From assembly GCA_036881905.1 (NCBI GenBank), contig JBAJNN010000010.1:3657-67656 (forward strand): DNA of 64,000 nucleotides, written 5' to 3'. Below the pieces are notes generated by a model that worked only from the letters and a program-made list of their open reading frames with translations, had not been told where the DNA came from and made no database searches. The translations under genes and the position numbers were made by a program. Positions 9,256 to 18,781 of this stretch are shown here, piece after piece. Position 1 is the stretch's first letter; the number at the start of each line of letters is the position of its first letter. The DNA comes from JBAJNN01 sp036881905 (GTDB lineage: Bacteria; Pseudomonadota; Alphaproteobacteria; Rhizobiales; Im1).

Positions 9256-10578
9256 TCAATTACCCTGCCAGTGCAAGACCAGCTGTGCGACCAGGACCGA
9301 ACCGGCATAGGTGCCGAAAAAGACGAAGCAGGCGACCACAGCCAGTTTCCATCCGACCTGCTTGGCAATGTCTATTTCCATGCGGGTCAGGGCCAAACCG
9401 GCAAAACCGAGGACCGGGGTGGTCAGGGTGAGGAAATTAACGGCCTTAACCTGAGCGACTACCCACGTCGAACCGGGCGTCCAGGGCAGGGTGACCAGTA
9501 TACCGACCAGCGAAGTCCACGCAATATCCGGCAGGTGAAGCGGCACAAACCGCGCCAGAAGTACTCCGACCATCGCGATCAGGCCGAGCACCGCCATGCC
9601 GGTAACGCCCTCGGCGAGCGGGATGCCATGGCCAACCCTGTTCATGATCAGACCGATGCAGCAGAGGATCGCCAGCATGAGCGCAGAGTCGAAAACTCCG
9701 AATTTTTCCTTGTGGGCAGGCGTTTCCACAGCAACGCTATCCAGCTTGATCGCCCTTTCCTGTTCCCGGCGTCCGCGCGTGCTTGGACTCACCATTACGG
9801 CGTAAAGCCTTTCAAGGACCGGCAAGGCGATAAACAGCGCGGCATAAAACCCAGTTTTGCCGGTCAGGAAATTGCTGGCGGCGGCAAAGGCGGTTATTTC
9901 GTCTTGCAGTCGCGGCATCGACTCGTTCAACACCCCGGCGCAGGCCGCCATCATCGAGCCGCTGCCGACACCGCAGGCCATGGCGAGCGCACGCGGATCG
10001 AAACCACCGACCGACACGAAACCGGAGGCCAGAATGCTAAAGACGAAGGTGCCGAACAGGGTGCCCAAAACATAAACACCCATGACGCCGGTGCCCTCGG
10101 CGCTTTTGAGACCATAGCGGTCGTCAATGACGGCAAGGCCGACTTCACGCGCAATCGAGAAGGTGGCGCCGATGGCCTCGCGGCCCATTCTAAGGCCCCA
10201 TACGCCAAGCGGAAAGGCGAAGAGGATGGTGCCGAGATTGCCGAGTTCCTGCAACAACAGGGCCGGACCGGCCTTGGCGATGGTTTCGATGGCCGGACCG
10301 ACGGCGGTACCGAGTTTTGCGATAAAGGGCATGAGGGCAACGCCGATCAGCGGCGGCGCGGCGGCGGTGTCCTCGCGGCGAATGAGCCAGTCGAAGCGTC
10401 GGGTGACATTCGGGTTGATCAAAGCGGCCATGAGGAAAGCATAGAGCAGCGGCAACAGCAGGATCGTTCCGATCCCGAAGGGAATTTTGCGAATGCCGAT
10501 CAATTCGGCGATGACGCCGATAACGACAACGGCGAGATAAATCCGCCACGGCTTGATCTGTCTAGCAAAAACGCTCAT
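9256..10578 (-). CDS. DUF3100 membrane protein, copy 1 (subtype A)
   Basis: A 440-residue polytopic membrane protein, recognised as DUF3100 from the N-terminal W(R/K)IYLAVVVIG...IRKIPFG region, the LLLQELGNLGTI segment, GVWGLRMGREAIGATFSIARE and ACGVGSGSMMAACAG. It has about 11-12 hydrophobic segments. The ATG at 10578 matches the start of its three paralogues; a longer upstream frame runs over the 3' end of the neighbour and is rejected. It is the last of four tandem same-strand copies. Function is unknown; the family looks like a secondary transporter, and the downstream reductase and kinases suggest an organic acid, which is inference. Confidence 0.8.
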   Translation of the reverse strand: MSVFARQIKPWRIYLAVVVIGVIAELIGIRKIPFGIGTILLLPLLYAFLMAALINPNVTRRFDWLIRREDTAAAPPLIGVALMPFIAKLGTAVGPAIETIAKAGPALLLQELGNLGTILFAFPLGVWGLRMGREAIGATFSIAREVGLAVIDDRYGLKSAEGTGVMGVYVLGTLFGTFVFSILASGFVSVGGFDPRALAMACGVGSGSMMAACAGVLNESMPRLQDEITAFAAASNFLTGKTGFYAALFIALPVLERLYAVMVSPSTRGRREQERAIKLDSVAVETPAHKEKFGVFDSALMLAILCCIGLIMNRVGHGIPLAEGVTGMAVLGLIAMVGVLLARFVPLHLPDIAWTSLVGILVTLPWTPGSTWVVAQVKAVNFLTLTTPVLGFAGLALTRMEIDIAKQVGWKLAVVACFVFFGTYAGSVLVAQLVLHWQGN

Positions 10579-10625
10579 TACTCTCTGCCTTCTCCTTTGC
10601 TCGCTGCACCGGCAAGCAGGAAAGA

Positions 10626-11951
10626 TCAGATGCCCTGCCAGTGCAAAACCAGCTGCGCGATCAGGACCGAACCGGCATAAATGCCGAAAAACACCAGGCA
10701 GGCAACCAGAGCCAGTCTCCACCCGGCCTGTTTTGCAACAGTTATTTCCTCGCCTGTAATCGCCAAGCCAGCAAAGCTGAGGAGCGGAGTGGCAAGAGAA
10801 AGGACATTGATCGGCGCGACCTGAGCGACCACCCAGTGCGAACCCGGTGTCCAGGGCAAGGTGACCAGCACGCCGATCAGTAAAATCGACGGGATATTCG
10901 GCAGGTGAAACGGGGCAAACCGGGTCAGAACCAGCCCCGCCATCTCGATCAGGCCGAGCACCGCCATGCCGGTAACGCCCTCGGCAAGCGGAGTGCCAGT
11001 GCCGACCGCGTTCACGATCACACCGACGACACAAACGATTGCCAGCATGAGCGCATAGTCGAAAACTCCAACCTTTTTGCGCGGACGGGTGGTTCCCGAA
11101 GCCACCCTATCCAGCATGATTGTTCTTGCATTTTCCCGGCACCGGCGGGCGCTTGGACTCAGCATCACGACGTAAAGTTTTTCCAGGATCGGCAAGGCGA
11201 TAAACGGCCCAACGACAAAAAGCCCGATCATGCTGGTCAGGAAAGCGCTGGCGCTAGCAAAGACAGCGATCTTGTCTTGCAGTTGCGGCATTGCCTCGCT
11301 CAACGCCCCGGTGCAGGCCGCCATCATCGACCCGCTGCCGACGCCGCAGGCCATGGCCAGCGCGCGCGGATCGAAAACGCCGGATGAGACAAAGGCGGAG
11401 GCCAGGATGGTAAAGACGAAGGCGCCGAACAGGGTGCCCAGAATATAGATACCCATAACGCCGGCGCCCTCGGCACTTTTGATACCGTAGCGCCTTCCAA
11501 TGATGGTAATGCCTTTCTCACGCGCGACCGAGAAGGTGGCGCCGATGGCCTCGCGACCCATTTTAAAGCCCCATACGCCAAGCGGAAAGGCAAGAACGAT
11601 GCCCCCGAGAGCGCCGAGTTCTTGCAACAGCAAAGCCGGGCTGGCCTTGACGATGATTTCGACCGCCGGACCAACGATGGTCCCAAGCTTTACGATGAAG
11701 AGCATGAGAGCAGTGCTGATCAGCGGCGGCGTGACGGTAACGTCCTTGCGACGAATGAACCGGCCGAACTCTCTCGTGACATTCGGGTTGATCAAAGCGG
11801 CGATGACAAAGGCAAATAGGAGCGGCGCCAGCACGATTGCTCCACCCCCGAATGGAATCCTGCAAGTGCCGATCCATTCGGCGATGCCGCCGACAACGAC
11901 AACGGCGAGATAAATCCGCCAAAGCTTGATCTGTTTGGCAAAAACGTTCAT
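10626..11951 (-). CDS. DUF3100 membrane protein, copy 2 (subtype B)
   Basis: A 441-residue paralogue of its neighbours. It is distinguished from the A subtype by GGIVLAFPLGVWGFKMGREA, by W-I-G-T/V near the N-terminus and by GEEITVAKQAGWRLALVAC near the C-terminus. Its ends AQLVLHWQG are shared by all four copies. The ATG at 11949-11951 is preceded by a purine-rich stretch. It is separated from copy 1 by 47 bases and from copy 3 by 47 bases, consistent with one transcription unit. Function unknown. Confidence 0.8.
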   Translation of the reverse strand: MNVFAKQIKLWRIYLAVVVVGGIAEWIGTCRIPFGGGAIVLAPLLFAFVIAALINPNVTREFGRFIRRKDVTVTPPLISTALMLFIVKLGTIVGPAVEIIVKASPALLLQELGALGGIVLAFPLGVWGFKMGREAIGATFSVAREKGITIIGRRYGIKSAEGAGVMGIYILGTLFGAFVFTILASAFVSSGVFDPRALAMACGVGSGSMMAACTGALSEAMPQLQDKIAVFASASAFLTSMIGLFVVGPFIALPILEKLYVVMLSPSARRCRENARTIMLDRVASGTTRPRKKVGVFDYALMLAIVCVVGVIVNAVGTGTPLAEGVTGMAVLGLIEMAGLVLTRFAPFHLPNIPSILLIGVLVTLPWTPGSHWVVAQVAPINVLSLATPLLSFAGLAITGEEITVAKQAGWRLALVACLVFFGIYAGSVLIAQLVLHWQGI

Positions 11952-11998
11952 TTTTTTGCTCCCTCTCCCTTGCTCGCGGCACCAGCAAGCAAGGAAAA

Positions 11999-13321
11999 TC
12001 AAATGCCCTGCCAGTGCAAAACCAACTGCGCGATCAGAGCCGAACCGGCATAGGTGCCGAAAAAGACGAAGCAGGCGACCACAGCCAGTTTCCACCCGGT
12101 CTGTTTGGCAATGTCTATTTCCATGCGGGTCAGGGCCAAACCGGCAAAACCGAGGATCGGGGTGGTCAACACGAGAAAATTAACCGCCTCAACCTGAGCG
12201 ACCACCCAGTGCGACCCCGGTGTCCGGGGCAGGGTAAGAAAAGTACCGACCAGCGAAACCCACGCTATATTCGGCAGGTGAAGCGGCACAAACCGCGCCA
12301 GAAGTACTCCGACCATCGCGATCAGGCCGAGCACCGCCATGCCGGTGACGCCCTCGGCGAGCGCAACGCCATGGCCGACCCGGTTCATGATCAAGCCGAT
12401 GCAACCGACGATCGCCAGCATGATTGCAGAGTCGAAAACTCCAAGCTTTTTGCGCGAGCGGGTGGTTTCGGCAGTCGCAGTGTCCGATATGATCGCCCTT
12501 GCGTTTTCCGTGTGTCGGCGGGCGTTTTGACTGACCATTACGGGGTAAAGCCTTTCCAGGATCGGCAAGGCGATAAATAGCCCAGCATAAAGCCCGGTCG
12601 TGCCAGTCAGAATATTGCTGGTGTTGGCAAAGGCGGTTATCTTGTCTTGCAGTCGCGGCACCACCTCGCTCAACGCCCCGGCGCAGGCCACCATCATCGA
12701 GCTGCTGCCGACGCCGCAGGCCATGGCCAGCGCCCGCGAATCGAAAACATTGATCGACACAAAAACGGAGGCCAGAATGCTAAAGACGAAGGTGCCGAAC
12801 AGGGTGCCCAAAACATAAACACCCATGACGCCGGTGCCCTCGGCGCTTTTGAGACCATAGCGAGCGCCGACAGCGGCAATGTTGGGTTCACGCGCAATCG
12901 AGAAGGTGGCGCCGATGGCCTCGCGGCCCATTCTAAGGCCCCATACGCCAAGCGGAAAGGCGAAGAGGATGGTGCCGAGATTGCCGAGTTCCTGCAACAG
13001 CAAGGCCGGACCGGCTTTGAGAATGCTGTTGATTGCCGGACCGGTGAAAGTGCCGGCTTTTGCGGTGAGCAACATAATGGCAACGCCGATCAGCGGCGCG
13101 GCGGCGGCGGTGTCCTCACGGCGAATGAAGCGGCCGAAGAACGACGTGATATTGGGGTTCACCACAACGGCGATGACGAAAGCATAGAGCATCGGCAACA
13201 GTAGGATCGTTCCGATCCCGAACGGAATTTTGCGAATGCCGATCATTTCGGCGATGACGCCGATAATGACGACGGCGAGATAAAGCCGCCAAAGCTTGAG
13301 TTGTTTGGCAAAGGCGTTCAT
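11999..13321 (-). CDS. DUF3100 membrane protein, copy 3 (subtype A)
   Basis: A 440-residue paralogue, clearly the sister of copy 1: both have IRKIPFGIGTILLLP, GTILFAFPLGVWGLRMGREA and MEIDIAKQ.GWKLAVVACFVFFGTYAG. Large parts are almost identical at nucleotide level, so the duplication is recent or kept alike by gene conversion. All hydrophobic segments seem intact, so there is no sign of decay. Function unknown. Confidence 0.8.
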   Translation of the reverse strand: MNAFAKQLKLWRLYLAVVIIGVIAEMIGIRKIPFGIGTILLLPMLYAFVIAVVVNPNITSFFGRFIRREDTAAAAPLIGVAIMLLTAKAGTFTGPAINSILKAGPALLLQELGNLGTILFAFPLGVWGLRMGREAIGATFSIAREPNIAAVGARYGLKSAEGTGVMGVYVLGTLFGTFVFSILASVFVSINVFDSRALAMACGVGSSSMMVACAGALSEVVPRLQDKITAFANTSNILTGTTGLYAGLFIALPILERLYPVMVSQNARRHTENARAIISDTATAETTRSRKKLGVFDSAIMLAIVGCIGLIMNRVGHGVALAEGVTGMAVLGLIAMVGVLLARFVPLHLPNIAWVSLVGTFLTLPRTPGSHWVVAQVEAVNFLVLTTPILGFAGLALTRMEIDIAKQTGWKLAVVACFVFFGTYAGSALIAQLVLHWQGI

Positions 13322-13440
13322 CTTCCTCCCCCCCTTTTTGCTCGCGACGCCAGACTAATATGGGATTCTGCCGCAACGGAAAAGGACTTCAGGCCAGCCC
13401 GCCCCAGGCCAAGCGAGCCGGCGGAACCGGGCGCGACGGA

Positions 13441-14781
13441 TTAAAGGCCCTGCCAGTGCAAAACCAGCTGAGCGATCAGAACCGAACCAACATAGGTGCC
13501 GGAAAACACCAGGCAGGCGACCAGAGCCAGTCTCCATCCGGCTTTTTTTACGACCGCTATTTCCCCACCGGTAATCGCCAAACCGGCGAAGCCGAGAAGC
13601 GGGGTGGCAAGAGAAAGGAAATCGATTTGCCTGACCTGGGCGACCACCCAGTGCGACCCCGGCGTCCAGGGCAGGGTAACCAGAATGCCGACCAGCAAAA
13701 TCCAGATTGGTGAAGTCCACGGGAGATTCGGCAACCGAAGCGGCGCAAACCACGCTAGAAGCAGCCCGGCCATCGTGATCAGGGCAATCACCGCCATGCC
13801 GGTGACGCTATCAGCGAGTGGAAGGCTGGTGGCGACCGCGTTCACGATCACACCGACGACACAGATGATCGCCAGCATGAACGCATAGTCGAAAAACCCG
13901 ATCTTCTTGCGCGGGCGCGCGGCTCCCGCGGATACTTTATTCAGTATGATCGCCCTTTCGCCCTCTCGGCGTCGGCGGACGCCTGAACTCAGCATTGCGG
14001 GGTAAAGTTTTTCCAGGATCGGCAGGGTGATAAACGGCCCGACAATAGAAAACCCGATTATGTTGGTTAGGAATATGCTGGCGCTGGCAAAAGCAGTTAT
14101 TTCACTTTGCAGTCTTGGCATCGCCTCGCTCAACGACCCGGTGCAGGCCGCCATCATCGACCCGCTGCCGACGCCGCAGCCCATGGCCAGCGCGCGCGGA
14201 TCAAAAACGCCGGATGAGGCAAAGGCGGAGGCCAGAATGGTAAAGATGAAGGCACCAAACAGGGTACCCAGAACATAAATACTAATGACGCCGGCACCCT
14301 CGGCGCTTTTGAGGCCATAGCACTCAGCAATGGTGGTAAGGCTGGGCTCACGCGCGATCGAGAAGGTGGCGCCGATGGCCTCGCGACCCATCTTAAAGCC
14401 CCATACGCCAAGCGGAAAGGCAAGAACGATGCCCCCGAGAGCGCCGAGCTCCTGCAACAGCAAGGCTGGACCGACCCTGACGAGAGTTTCGATCGCCGGA
14501 CCGACGGCTATGCCGAGTTTTGCGACGAACGGCATGATGGCAAGAATAATCAGCGACGACGCGGCGGCGGCGTCATCGCGACGGATGAAGCGGCTGAATA
14601 CCCTCGTGACATTGGGGTTGATCAAAGCGGCCAGGATGAAGGCGAATAGGAGCGGTGCCAAAATAATTACCCCACTCCCGAACGGAATTTCGCGGACGCC
14701 GATCCATTTAGCGATGATGCCGACAATGATGACGGCGAGATAAAGCCGCCACAGCTTGATCTGTTTGGCAAAAACGTTCAT
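13441..14781 (-). CDS. DUF3100 membrane protein, copy 4 (subtype B)
   Basis: A 446-residue protein and the first gene of the four-copy array in transcription order. It shares the B-type features of copy 2 (GGIVLAFPLGVWGFKMGREA and GEIAV.KKAGWRLALVACLVF). It carries a small insertion (about 5 residues, SPIWI) in the loop before the segment LLVGILVTLPWTPGSHWVV. It is separated from copy 3 by 119 bases. The promoter of the array should lie in 14782-15058, which I could not resolve further. Confidence 0.8.
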   Translation of the reverse strand: MNVFAKQIKLWRLYLAVIIVGIIAKWIGVREIPFGSGVIILAPLLFAFILAALINPNVTRVFSRFIRRDDAAAASSLIILAIMPFVAKLGIAVGPAIETLVRVGPALLLQELGALGGIVLAFPLGVWGFKMGREAIGATFSIAREPSLTTIAECYGLKSAEGAGVISIYVLGTLFGAFIFTILASAFASSGVFDPRALAMGCGVGSGSMMAACTGSLSEAMPRLQSEITAFASASIFLTNIIGFSIVGPFITLPILEKLYPAMLSSGVRRRREGERAIILNKVSAGAARPRKKIGFFDYAFMLAIICVVGVIVNAVATSLPLADSVTGMAVIALITMAGLLLAWFAPLRLPNLPWTSPIWILLVGILVTLPWTPGSHWVVAQVRQIDFLSLATPLLGFAGLAITGGEIAVVKKAGWRLALVACLVFSGTYVGSVLIAQLVLHWQGL

Positions 14782-15058
14782 TTTCTTCTCCCTCTCCCTT
14801 GCTCGCGGCGCTGAACCGGCATGAGATTCCGCCGCGGCGGAAAAAGCCTTTCAAGCCCACCCCTCAAGCAGGACAATTTGGCGACCAGATGATACATCTC
14901 ACCGCTACTATGCCACATATAGCACAGATATTGCGGTTTCATCAAACATTTTTTCGGACATCACGCTTGCCTCCATGGGGTATCCGCCGCAACGCCTTGA
15001 GATCGGCGGTCTTCTCAAATGTCTCGTGCCGTTCGGATCGCAAGATAAGGTCTCAATC

Positions 15059-15994
15059 GTGAGTCACCATGAAATCGGTGTCATCGGCGTTGTCGGCCTG
15101 GGTAACATGAGAATGGGCATGGCGCGAACTTTGTCGCGCGACGGGTTTTCGGTCGTCGGCTTCGATATATCGACCGCCCGCCTTGCCGAGGCAGACCGTG
15201 TGGGGGTGGCGATCGTCGCCGAATTATCGCAGCTGTTCGACGCCGCCTGCACCATTGTCTTATCCCTGCCGACGGCTTTCCATGTCAAAGCGGTTCTGGT
15301 CGGGGAAAATGGCCTGGCCAGGCGCGCTTTAACCCCGCGCCTGATCATCGATACCACAACATCGCAACCCGATGTCACGCGCGCGCTTGCCGCCCGTTTG
15401 CGCGCATTGGGCCATCGTCTGATCGATGGGCCGGTCAGCGGCGGCAAGGCCAGGGCCGAGAGCGGGCGGCTGACGGTGATGGTCGGCGGGGAGAATGACG
15501 ATGTTGCCCGCGCCATGACGGTGCTGTCGTCCCTGGGGGCCGAGATTCACCATGTCGGGCCCGTGGGGGCGGGTCACAGTGTCAAAATCGTCAGTAACAT
15601 ACTCCTGGCCTCCCATCTTCCGACCATGAGCGAGGCGGCGCGGCTCGGCAATGCCGCCGGGGTCAGCACCGATAAGCTGATTGCCGCATTGAACGCCGGA
15701 TCGGGCCGCAGCGCGGTCAGCGAGATCAACTATCCCCAAAAGGTGATGAAAGAAGCCTTCGACGGCGGTTTCACCATGGGTTTGATGCGCAAGGACGTTC
15801 ATCTTGCCATGGAACTGGCGAAAAGCAAAAATCTCGTCCTGCCGGTTTTGGCCAAGGCCGGTGAGATTTGGGCCCAAAGCAGCGATACGCTGGCGGATGA
15901 CAGCGATGTTCATCGTATGACCGAATATCGATCCGACCAAAACCGGTCAAAAACAAGGCGGAAAAGGGTCAGTGCGAACGCAGACGCAAATTGA
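15059..15994 (+). CDS. 3-hydroxyisobutyrate/tartronate-semialdehyde reductase family
   Basis: A 311-residue NAD(P)-dependent beta-hydroxyacid dehydrogenase. It has the GVVGLGNMRMGMARTL nucleotide motif at the N-terminus, the substrate motif DGPVSGGKARAESGRL near residue 125 and the catalytic lysine in GAGHSVKIVSNIL. The GTG at 15059 places the Rossmann motif at the usual distance from the N-terminus. The C-terminus has a basic tail of about 25 residues beyond the family. Neighbouring glycerate kinase and pyruvate kinase suggest it makes D-glycerate from tartronate semialdehyde, though L-threonate or related dehydrogenase activity is possible. It is divergent from the DUF3100 array. Confidence 0.85.
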   Translation: MSHHEIGVIGVVGLGNMRMGMARTLSRDGFSVVGFDISTARLAEADRVGVAIVAELSQLFDAACTIVLSLPTAFHVKAVLVGENGLARRALTPRLIIDTTTSQPDVTRALAARLRALGHRLIDGPVSGGKARAESGRLTVMVGGENDDVARAMTVLSSLGAEIHHVGPVGAGHSVKIVSNILLASHLPTMSEAARLGNAAGVSTDKLIAALNAGSGRSAVSEINYPQKVMKEAFDGGFTMGLMRKDVHLAMELAKSKNLVLPVLAKAGEIWAQSSDTLADDSDVHRMTEYRSDQNRSKTRRKRVSANADAN

Positions 15995-16060
15995 TCGCGC
16001 GGGAAAATGTTTCGAGTTAGTGGCGTCGGCGATCACCTGTCGCGGTTCCCGACCTCTTTT

Positions 16061-17509
16061 TCATGGGGTTATCGCGCCCGCGCCATCGTCACCATCGATA
16101 CCGGCGATGCGCACCATGTTGGTCGCGCCGGGGGTGCCGAAAGGAACCCCGGCCGAGATGATGATACGATCCCCGGGCTTGCCGAAACCTTGCTCGCGTG
16201 TCGCCAGGCTCGCTCGCGCGACCATGTCCTCAAGGCCGGAGGCATCCGGCGTAACCACGCAATGCAGCCCCCACGCCACCGACAGGCGTCGCGCCGTTTC
16301 CACAATCGGCGACAATGCCAGAATCGGCGTTGGCGGCCGCTCGCGCGAGGTGCGTATTCCGGTCGCGCCCGAAGCGGTATAACACACGATCGCCGTCAGA
16401 TTCAGCGTTTCGGCGATCCGGCGCACCGCCAGGGAAATGGCGTCGGCTTGCGTGGGCTCGGGCGGCGGGCGCTGGGCGTCCATGATGGCCGGATAATTCG
16501 GGTCCAGCTCCACGCGCCACGCGCTCGAGCCCATCATGGACACGGCCTCGACAGGATAAGCTCCGCTTGCCGATTCGGCCGACAGCATAATGGCGTCGGC
16601 CCCTTCATAAACGGCATTGGCGACGTCGGACACTTCAGCGCGGGTCGGTATCGGCGCCTGGACCATCGATTCCAGCATCTGGGTCGCCACCACCACCGGC
16701 TTGCCGGCAAGGCGACAGGCGCGGATAATCTGTTTTTGAATACCCGGCACCGCCTCGAGGGGCAGTTCGACGCCGAGATCGCCACGCGCAATCATCACGG
16801 CGTCCGCCAGTTGGACGATTTCATCAAGCCGTTGAACCGCCTGCGGTTTCTCGATTTTCGCCATGATCGCCACACGGCCGCGGACAATTTCGCTCATGCC
16901 AATAATGTCTTGCGGGCGCTGGATGAAAGACAGGGCAAGCCAGTCCACCTGGCCGTTCGCCAACGCCGCGTCCAGATCAGCGCGGTCCTTCTCGCCAAGC
17001 GAGCCGGGCGGAAGTGCAGTATCGGGCAGGCTGACGCCCTTGCGGTCGGCGATTTTTCCGCCCGAGACCACCTTGCAGAGAATGGATTCACCGTCGCATT
17101 CCTCGGCCACCAGCTTCAGCCGGCCATCATCGATCAGCAGCCGGTGGCCGGGCTTCACGGCCGACAAGATTTCCGCATGCGGCAGATGAACCCGCTTGGC
17201 GTCACCCGGCCTGTCATCGACGTCAAGAGTGAAGCCCCGCCCCTCCTCCAGATCCGCCACGCCTTTCTCGAATTCGCCGATCCGCGGCTTCGGCCCCTGA
17301 AGGTCGACGAGAATGCCGATCGGCCGTCCACGGCGTTTCTCGACGCGGCGGATGCGCGCGATCAACTCGCGCATCATAGCGTGGCTGGTATGACTCATAT
17401 TGATGCGGAACAGGTCGGCGCCCGCTTCATGCAGGTTTTGGATCGTCTCCTGCTCGCATGAGGCCGGACCGAGCGTCGCCAGAATTTTGACTTTTCGCTG
17501 TTGCTTCAT
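16061..17509 (-). CDS. pyk: Pyruvate kinase
   Basis: A 482-residue enzyme converting phosphoenolpyruvate and ADP to pyruvate and ATP. Seen are VKILATLGPAS at the N-terminus, the MAKIEKPQAV catalytic lysine region, MIARGDLGVE and ATQMLESM. The ATG at 17509 gives the standard start; an upstream in-frame extension has no homology. It lies 48 bases downstream of the glycerate kinase gene on the same strand, as in tartrate/glycerate operons where a dedicated pyruvate kinase (TtuE-like) is found, so it may serve that pathway as well as glycolysis. Confidence 0.93.
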   Translation of the reverse strand: MKQQRKVKILATLGPASCEQETIQNLHEAGADLFRINMSHTSHAMMRELIARIRRVEKRRGRPIGILVDLQGPKPRIGEFEKGVADLEEGRGFTLDVDDRPGDAKRVHLPHAEILSAVKPGHRLLIDDGRLKLVAEECDGESILCKVVSGGKIADRKGVSLPDTALPPGSLGEKDRADLDAALANGQVDWLALSFIQRPQDIIGMSEIVRGRVAIMAKIEKPQAVQRLDEIVQLADAVMIARGDLGVELPLEAVPGIQKQIIRACRLAGKPVVVATQMLESMVQAPIPTRAEVSDVANAVYEGADAIMLSAESASGAYPVEAVSMMGSSAWRVELDPNYPAIMDAQRPPPEPTQADAISLAVRRIAETLNLTAIVCYTASGATGIRTSRERPPTPILALSPIVETARRLSVAWGLHCVVTPDASGLEDMVARASLATREQGFGKPGDRIIISAGVPFGTPGATNMVRIAGIDGDDGAGAITP

Positions 17510-17557
17510 CGTCTCAAGGCCTTTTATGTCGGTGGGAAACAGGCAAGCGCGAAACAC

Positions 17558-18715
17558 TCATGACGTGCCAAAGGCGGGGAGCTTGCGCGCCAACAGCAGC
17601 AAGCGCGCAATCTGCTCCGCCGTCCGCTCGATATGACCTTCGGTTTTCTCCAAAGCCTCGTCAAGCTCCATGACTCGCGGCGTGACCGAGAAAATCGCGT
17701 CGATGCCATGGTCCACAACCTTTCCTCCATCATCGGCAATGGCGCCGGCAAGGCCAATCACCGGCACATCATGCCGTTTGGCGGCGCGGGCCACCCCGAT
17801 GGGGGTTTTTCCACATATGGTCTGGCCGTCGATACGGCCCTCGCCGGTGAGCACAAGATCGGCCTCGGCAAGGGCTCGAGGCAATTCGACCGCCTCCATC
17901 ACAATCTCGACGCCGGCACGCAACGTCACGTCGAACAGGGCCATCAGCATGGCGCCCACGCCGCCCGCCGCGCCTGCGCCGGGGCGATCGGCGACATCGC
18001 GGCCGGTGGCTTTTTCGATCACTTGAGCATAATGGCGCAAATTGGCGTCGAGTTCGGCGACCATTCGCGGGTCCGCGCCCTTTTGCGGGCCGAAAACGGC
18101 CGAGGCCCCCTGCGCCCCGCACAGCGGGTTATCGACATCGCAGGCGACATCGAAGCGAATTCGACTCAAGCGTTGATCGAGGCCGGATAAATCCACATGA
18201 GCAAGTTTGCCCAGCGCCCCGCCGCCGCCGGCAAGCTCATGACCGTTTTCATCGGTGAACCGCGCGCCCAGCGCCCGCGCCATGCCGGCACCGCCATCAT
18301 TGGTGGCGCTGCCGCCCAGGCCGAGAATAATGCGCTCGACGCCACGGTCCAAAGCCGCCAGAATGAGTTGCCCGGTCCCGTGGCTGGAGGTCTTGCACGG
18401 GTTGCGCTCATGGCTTTCGAGGCGCTCAAGACCGGAAGCAGCCGCCATTTCAATAATGGCGGTTTTACCCCCATGCGCCAGCCCATAAGCCGCTTCCACC
18501 GGCCGTCGCCAAGGGTCGGCGACGCTGGCCGTGACGATCTCGCCGCCAAGACACTCCACCACGCAACCGACCGTGCCCTCGCCGCCATCGGCCATAGGAA
18601 CGCGCCGGTAGGAGGCTTGCGGCAAAATCCGGCGAAACCCGCACTCGATCGCCCTGGCGACATCGCCGGCCCCCAGACTTTCCTTGAAGGAATCCGGGCA
18701 GATGACGATGTTCAT
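17558..18715 (-). CDS. Glycerate kinase (GarK/GlxK type)
   Basis: A 385-residue kinase of the GarK/GlxK family, which phosphorylates D-glycerate, usually to 2-phosphoglycerate. It starts MNIVICPDSFKESLGAGDVA at 18715 and contains VPMADGGEGTV, GLGGSATNDGGAGMA and TGEGRIDGQT. It differs from the TtuD/MOFRL glycerate kinase class. It sits between an MFS carrier and pyruvate kinase on the same strand, which supports a pathway from imported glycerate or tartronate semialdehyde to central metabolism. Confidence 0.93.
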   Translation of the reverse strand: MNIVICPDSFKESLGAGDVARAIECGFRRILPQASYRRVPMADGGEGTVGCVVECLGGEIVTASVADPWRRPVEAAYGLAHGGKTAIIEMAAASGLERLESHERNPCKTSSHGTGQLILAALDRGVERIILGLGGSATNDGGAGMARALGARFTDENGHELAGGGGALGKLAHVDLSGLDQRLSRIRFDVACDVDNPLCGAQGASAVFGPQKGADPRMVAELDANLRHYAQVIEKATGRDVADRPGAGAAGGVGAMLMALFDVTLRAGVEIVMEAVELPRALAEADLVLTGEGRIDGQTICGKTPIGVARAAKRHDVPVIGLAGAIADDGGKVVDHGIDAIFSVTPRVMELDEALEKTEGHIERTAEQIARLLLLARKLPAFGTS

Positions 18716-18781
18716 CCCTTCTCCTTTTGCTAAACTCAAAGCGCCCTCAACGATCGGGGATTATAACAGGCGAAAGAAGAA

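Noticed and set aside
9076..10680. 534-codon frame on the plus strand opposite DUF3100 copy 1
   Set aside because: Low-complexity hydrophilic translation (Gly/Asp/Gln-rich) typical of the reverse of a membrane protein gene; the same shadow appears opposite the other copies.
16007..17461. 484-codon frame opposite pyruvate kinase
   Set aside because: Shadow of pyk; His/Arg-rich, no recognisable domain.
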